This document shows positions 5,839 through 6,483 of a stretch of 6,483 nucleotides of DNA, piece after piece. Both the position numbers and the translations under genes were made by a program. Positions within the stretch are counted from its first letter, which is position 1. Every line of letters begins with the position of its first letter. Under the pieces are notes generated by a model. That model searched no databases. It saw nothing but the letters and a program-made list of their open reading frames with translations, and was not told the origin of the DNA. This DNA comes from Paracoccaceae bacterium (GTDB taxonomy: Bacteria; Pseudomonadota; Alphaproteobacteria; Rhodobacterales; Rhodobacteraceae), in assembly GCA_011525185.1 (NCBI GenBank), contig WTIQ01000440.1:1-6483 (forward strand), written 5' to 3'.

Positions 5839-5859
5839 CATGCTCTGGCCTTCTCTTTT
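5824..5859. terminator. Bidirectional intrinsic terminator
   Basis: A perfect 7-base-pair stem GGCCAGA (5829-5835) / TCTGGCC (5844-5850) with an eight-base loop. On the plus strand it is followed by TTCTCTTTT (5851-5859); on the minus strand the complement of AAAAA (5824-5828) gives TTTTT directly after the stem. It therefore serves both the plus-strand rbfA unit and the convergent hsp20 gene. The TAG stop of the glycosidase-family gene lies in the loop. Confidence 0.88.
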
Positions 5860-5867
5860 GCTCAGGT

Positions 5868-6326
5868 TTAGTTCAGAGCGGCTTGGCTCAGCGTCTTTTG
5901 CTCTCCAGAACTAATTTCAATCCGTCGCGGTTTTAGCGCCTCTGGAACCTCGCGTTTAAGGTCCACATGGAGCATACCATCCACATGGCTTGCGTCCACC
6001 ACATGGACATGATCGGCAAGCTGGAACCGTCGCTCAAACGAGCGCGTTGCGATACCGCGATGTAGATAGCTACGCTCAGCGGTCTCTTCTGATTTACCAG
6101 CCGAGAGGATCAGCGCGTTCTCTTTCACTTCCACGGAAATATCATCCACCGAAAAGCCTGCAACAGCGACAGAGATGCGGTAGGTATCATCCGATGTTTT
6201 TTCAATGTTATAAGGGGGGTATGAAGCGTTACTCACGTCAGACGCAAGCACGCGGTCCATCAATTCAGCCACTTGGTCAAAGCCAACAGTAGCACGATAA
6301 AGGGGGGTAAAATCAAAATGTCTCAT
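5868..6326 (-). CDS. Small heat-shock protein, Hsp20/IbpA type
   Basis: An ATP-independent chaperone that binds unfolding proteins in the cytoplasm and holds them for the DnaK/ClpB system. It has 152 residues. The N-terminal arm FTPLYRATVGFDQVAELMD (6-24) is typical of the class A (IbpA-like) group of alphaproteobacteria. The alpha-crystallin domain runs from PPYNIEK (37-43) to about residue 128, with AGFSVDDI (56-63) and the conserved A-x4-GML signature at 112-119 (GVL in most relatives). The C-terminal I-x-I anchor is IEI (136-138). The start has AGGAGG (6335-6340) eight bases upstream. The leader carries a sigma32-like promoter and a ROSE-like hairpin covering that Shine-Dalgarno. It converges on the glycosidase-family gene with a shared terminator. 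Confidence 0.95.
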   Translation of the reverse strand: MRHFDFTPLYRATVGFDQVAELMDRVLASDVSNASYPPYNIEKTSDDTYRISVAVAGFSVDDISVEVKENALILSAGKSEETAERSYLHRGIATRSFERRFQLADHVHVVDASHVDGMLHVDLKREVPEALKPRRIEISSGEQKTLSQAALN

Positions 6327-6413
6327 AGGGTTATCCTCCTCTTGAGCGACAACAAGTTATGTCTGTCCTTTGGACCAGACGGTGATTTGAGGACCCATAT
6401 TCGGCGTCCCCGT
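6327..6413 (-). ncRNA. ROSE-like RNA thermometer in the hsp20 5' leader
   Basis: Read on the minus strand, the leader forms three hairpins in a row. Hairpin I pairs GGGGAC (6406-6411) with GTCCTC (6389-6394). Hairpin II (6361-6380) pairs GTCT-GTCC with GGAC-AGAC, with one bulged G and an AAA loop. Hairpin III (6331-6355) pairs TTGTTGTCGCT across the loop CAAG with AGGAGGATAA, covering the whole Shine-Dalgarno. In hairpin III the motif UCGCU (6345-6349) faces AGGA (6337-6340) with its central G unpaired. This is the UYGCU/AGGA core known from ROSE elements of rhizobial small heat-shock genes. It should be closed in the cold and melt on heating. Structures were derived by hand, without energy calculation. 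Confidence 0.8.
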
Positions 6414-6418
6414 TATGA

Positions 6419-6447
6419 GATATGGGAAGGCGTTTTGGCGGTTCAAG
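6419..6447 (-). promoter_or_regulatory. Heat-shock (RpoH/sigma32-type) promoter of hsp20
   Basis: On the minus strand, CTTGAA (6442-6447) is followed after 14 bases by TCCCATAT. This closely fits the E. coli sigma32 consensus CTTGAA-N(13-14)-CCCCATnT, allowing one change at the first base of the -10 box. The predicted transcript start, near 6413, falls just ahead of the first leader hairpin, which fits the RNA-thermometer reading. Confidence 0.72.
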
Positions 6448-6464
6448 AGGGGTTTGAGCGAAAA

Positions 6465-6470
6465 ATTATA
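6465..6470 (-). promoter_or_regulatory. Possible second -10 box upstream of hsp20
   Basis: A perfect TATAAT on the minus strand. Its -35 box at normal spacing would lie past the right edge of the window, so the call cannot be completed. It might give housekeeping transcription of hsp20 or belong to nothing. Confidence 0.25.
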
Positions 6471-6483
6471 GCCCGTTTAAAGA

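Noticed and set aside
6361..6380. The 8-base-pair hairpin as a terminator
   Set aside because: No T-run follows on either strand; it fits better as part of the hsp20 leader.

Overview
The window looks like chromosomal DNA from a marine-type alphaproteobacterium, most likely Rhodobacteraceae (roseobacter-like), of moderate GC content. This rests on recalled similarity of IspH, RNase HI, RbfA and DapB to the versions in that family. It was not tested by search. Most of the window is ordinary housekeeping DNA; the two parts worth a second look are the leader of the small heat-shock gene at the right end and a 570-base stretch between rnhA and the dapB operon.

Left part (1-2828). A hypothetical gene runs off the left edge on the minus strand. 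A plus-strand cluster follows: ispH (last step of the MEP isoprenoid pathway), a DUF3429-type membrane protein, a class I SAM-dependent methyltransferase and rnhA (RNase HI). The last three are tightly coupled: an ATGA stop/start overlap, then an 8-base overlap into a GTG-started rnhA.

Middle (2829-3400). No normal gene lies here. On the minus strand there is a good sigma70-like promoter, a strong Shine-Dalgarno sequence and a 24-codon ORF. In the same frame, after two stop codons, comes a 59-codon ORF. This may be a leader-peptide/small-protein unit or a decayed gene. Two CTGAT/ATCAG dyads lie between the two ORFs.

Right-centre (3401-5838). dapB and a small secreted protein form a minus-strand unit. 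It diverges, across 84 bases, from rbfA plus a secreted phosphodiester-glycosidase-family protein (ATGA overlap). The plus-strand unit ends at a strong bidirectional terminator shared with the convergent gene hsp20.

Right end (5868-6483). The minus-strand hsp20 gene has a heat-shock (RpoH/sigma32) type promoter. Its leader of about 85 bases folds into three consecutive hairpins. The last hairpin places a UCGCU motif with an unpaired G opposite the AGGA of the Shine-Dalgarno sequence, the hallmark of a ROSE-type RNA thermometer. The chaperone therefore appears to be heat-controlled at both transcription and translation.
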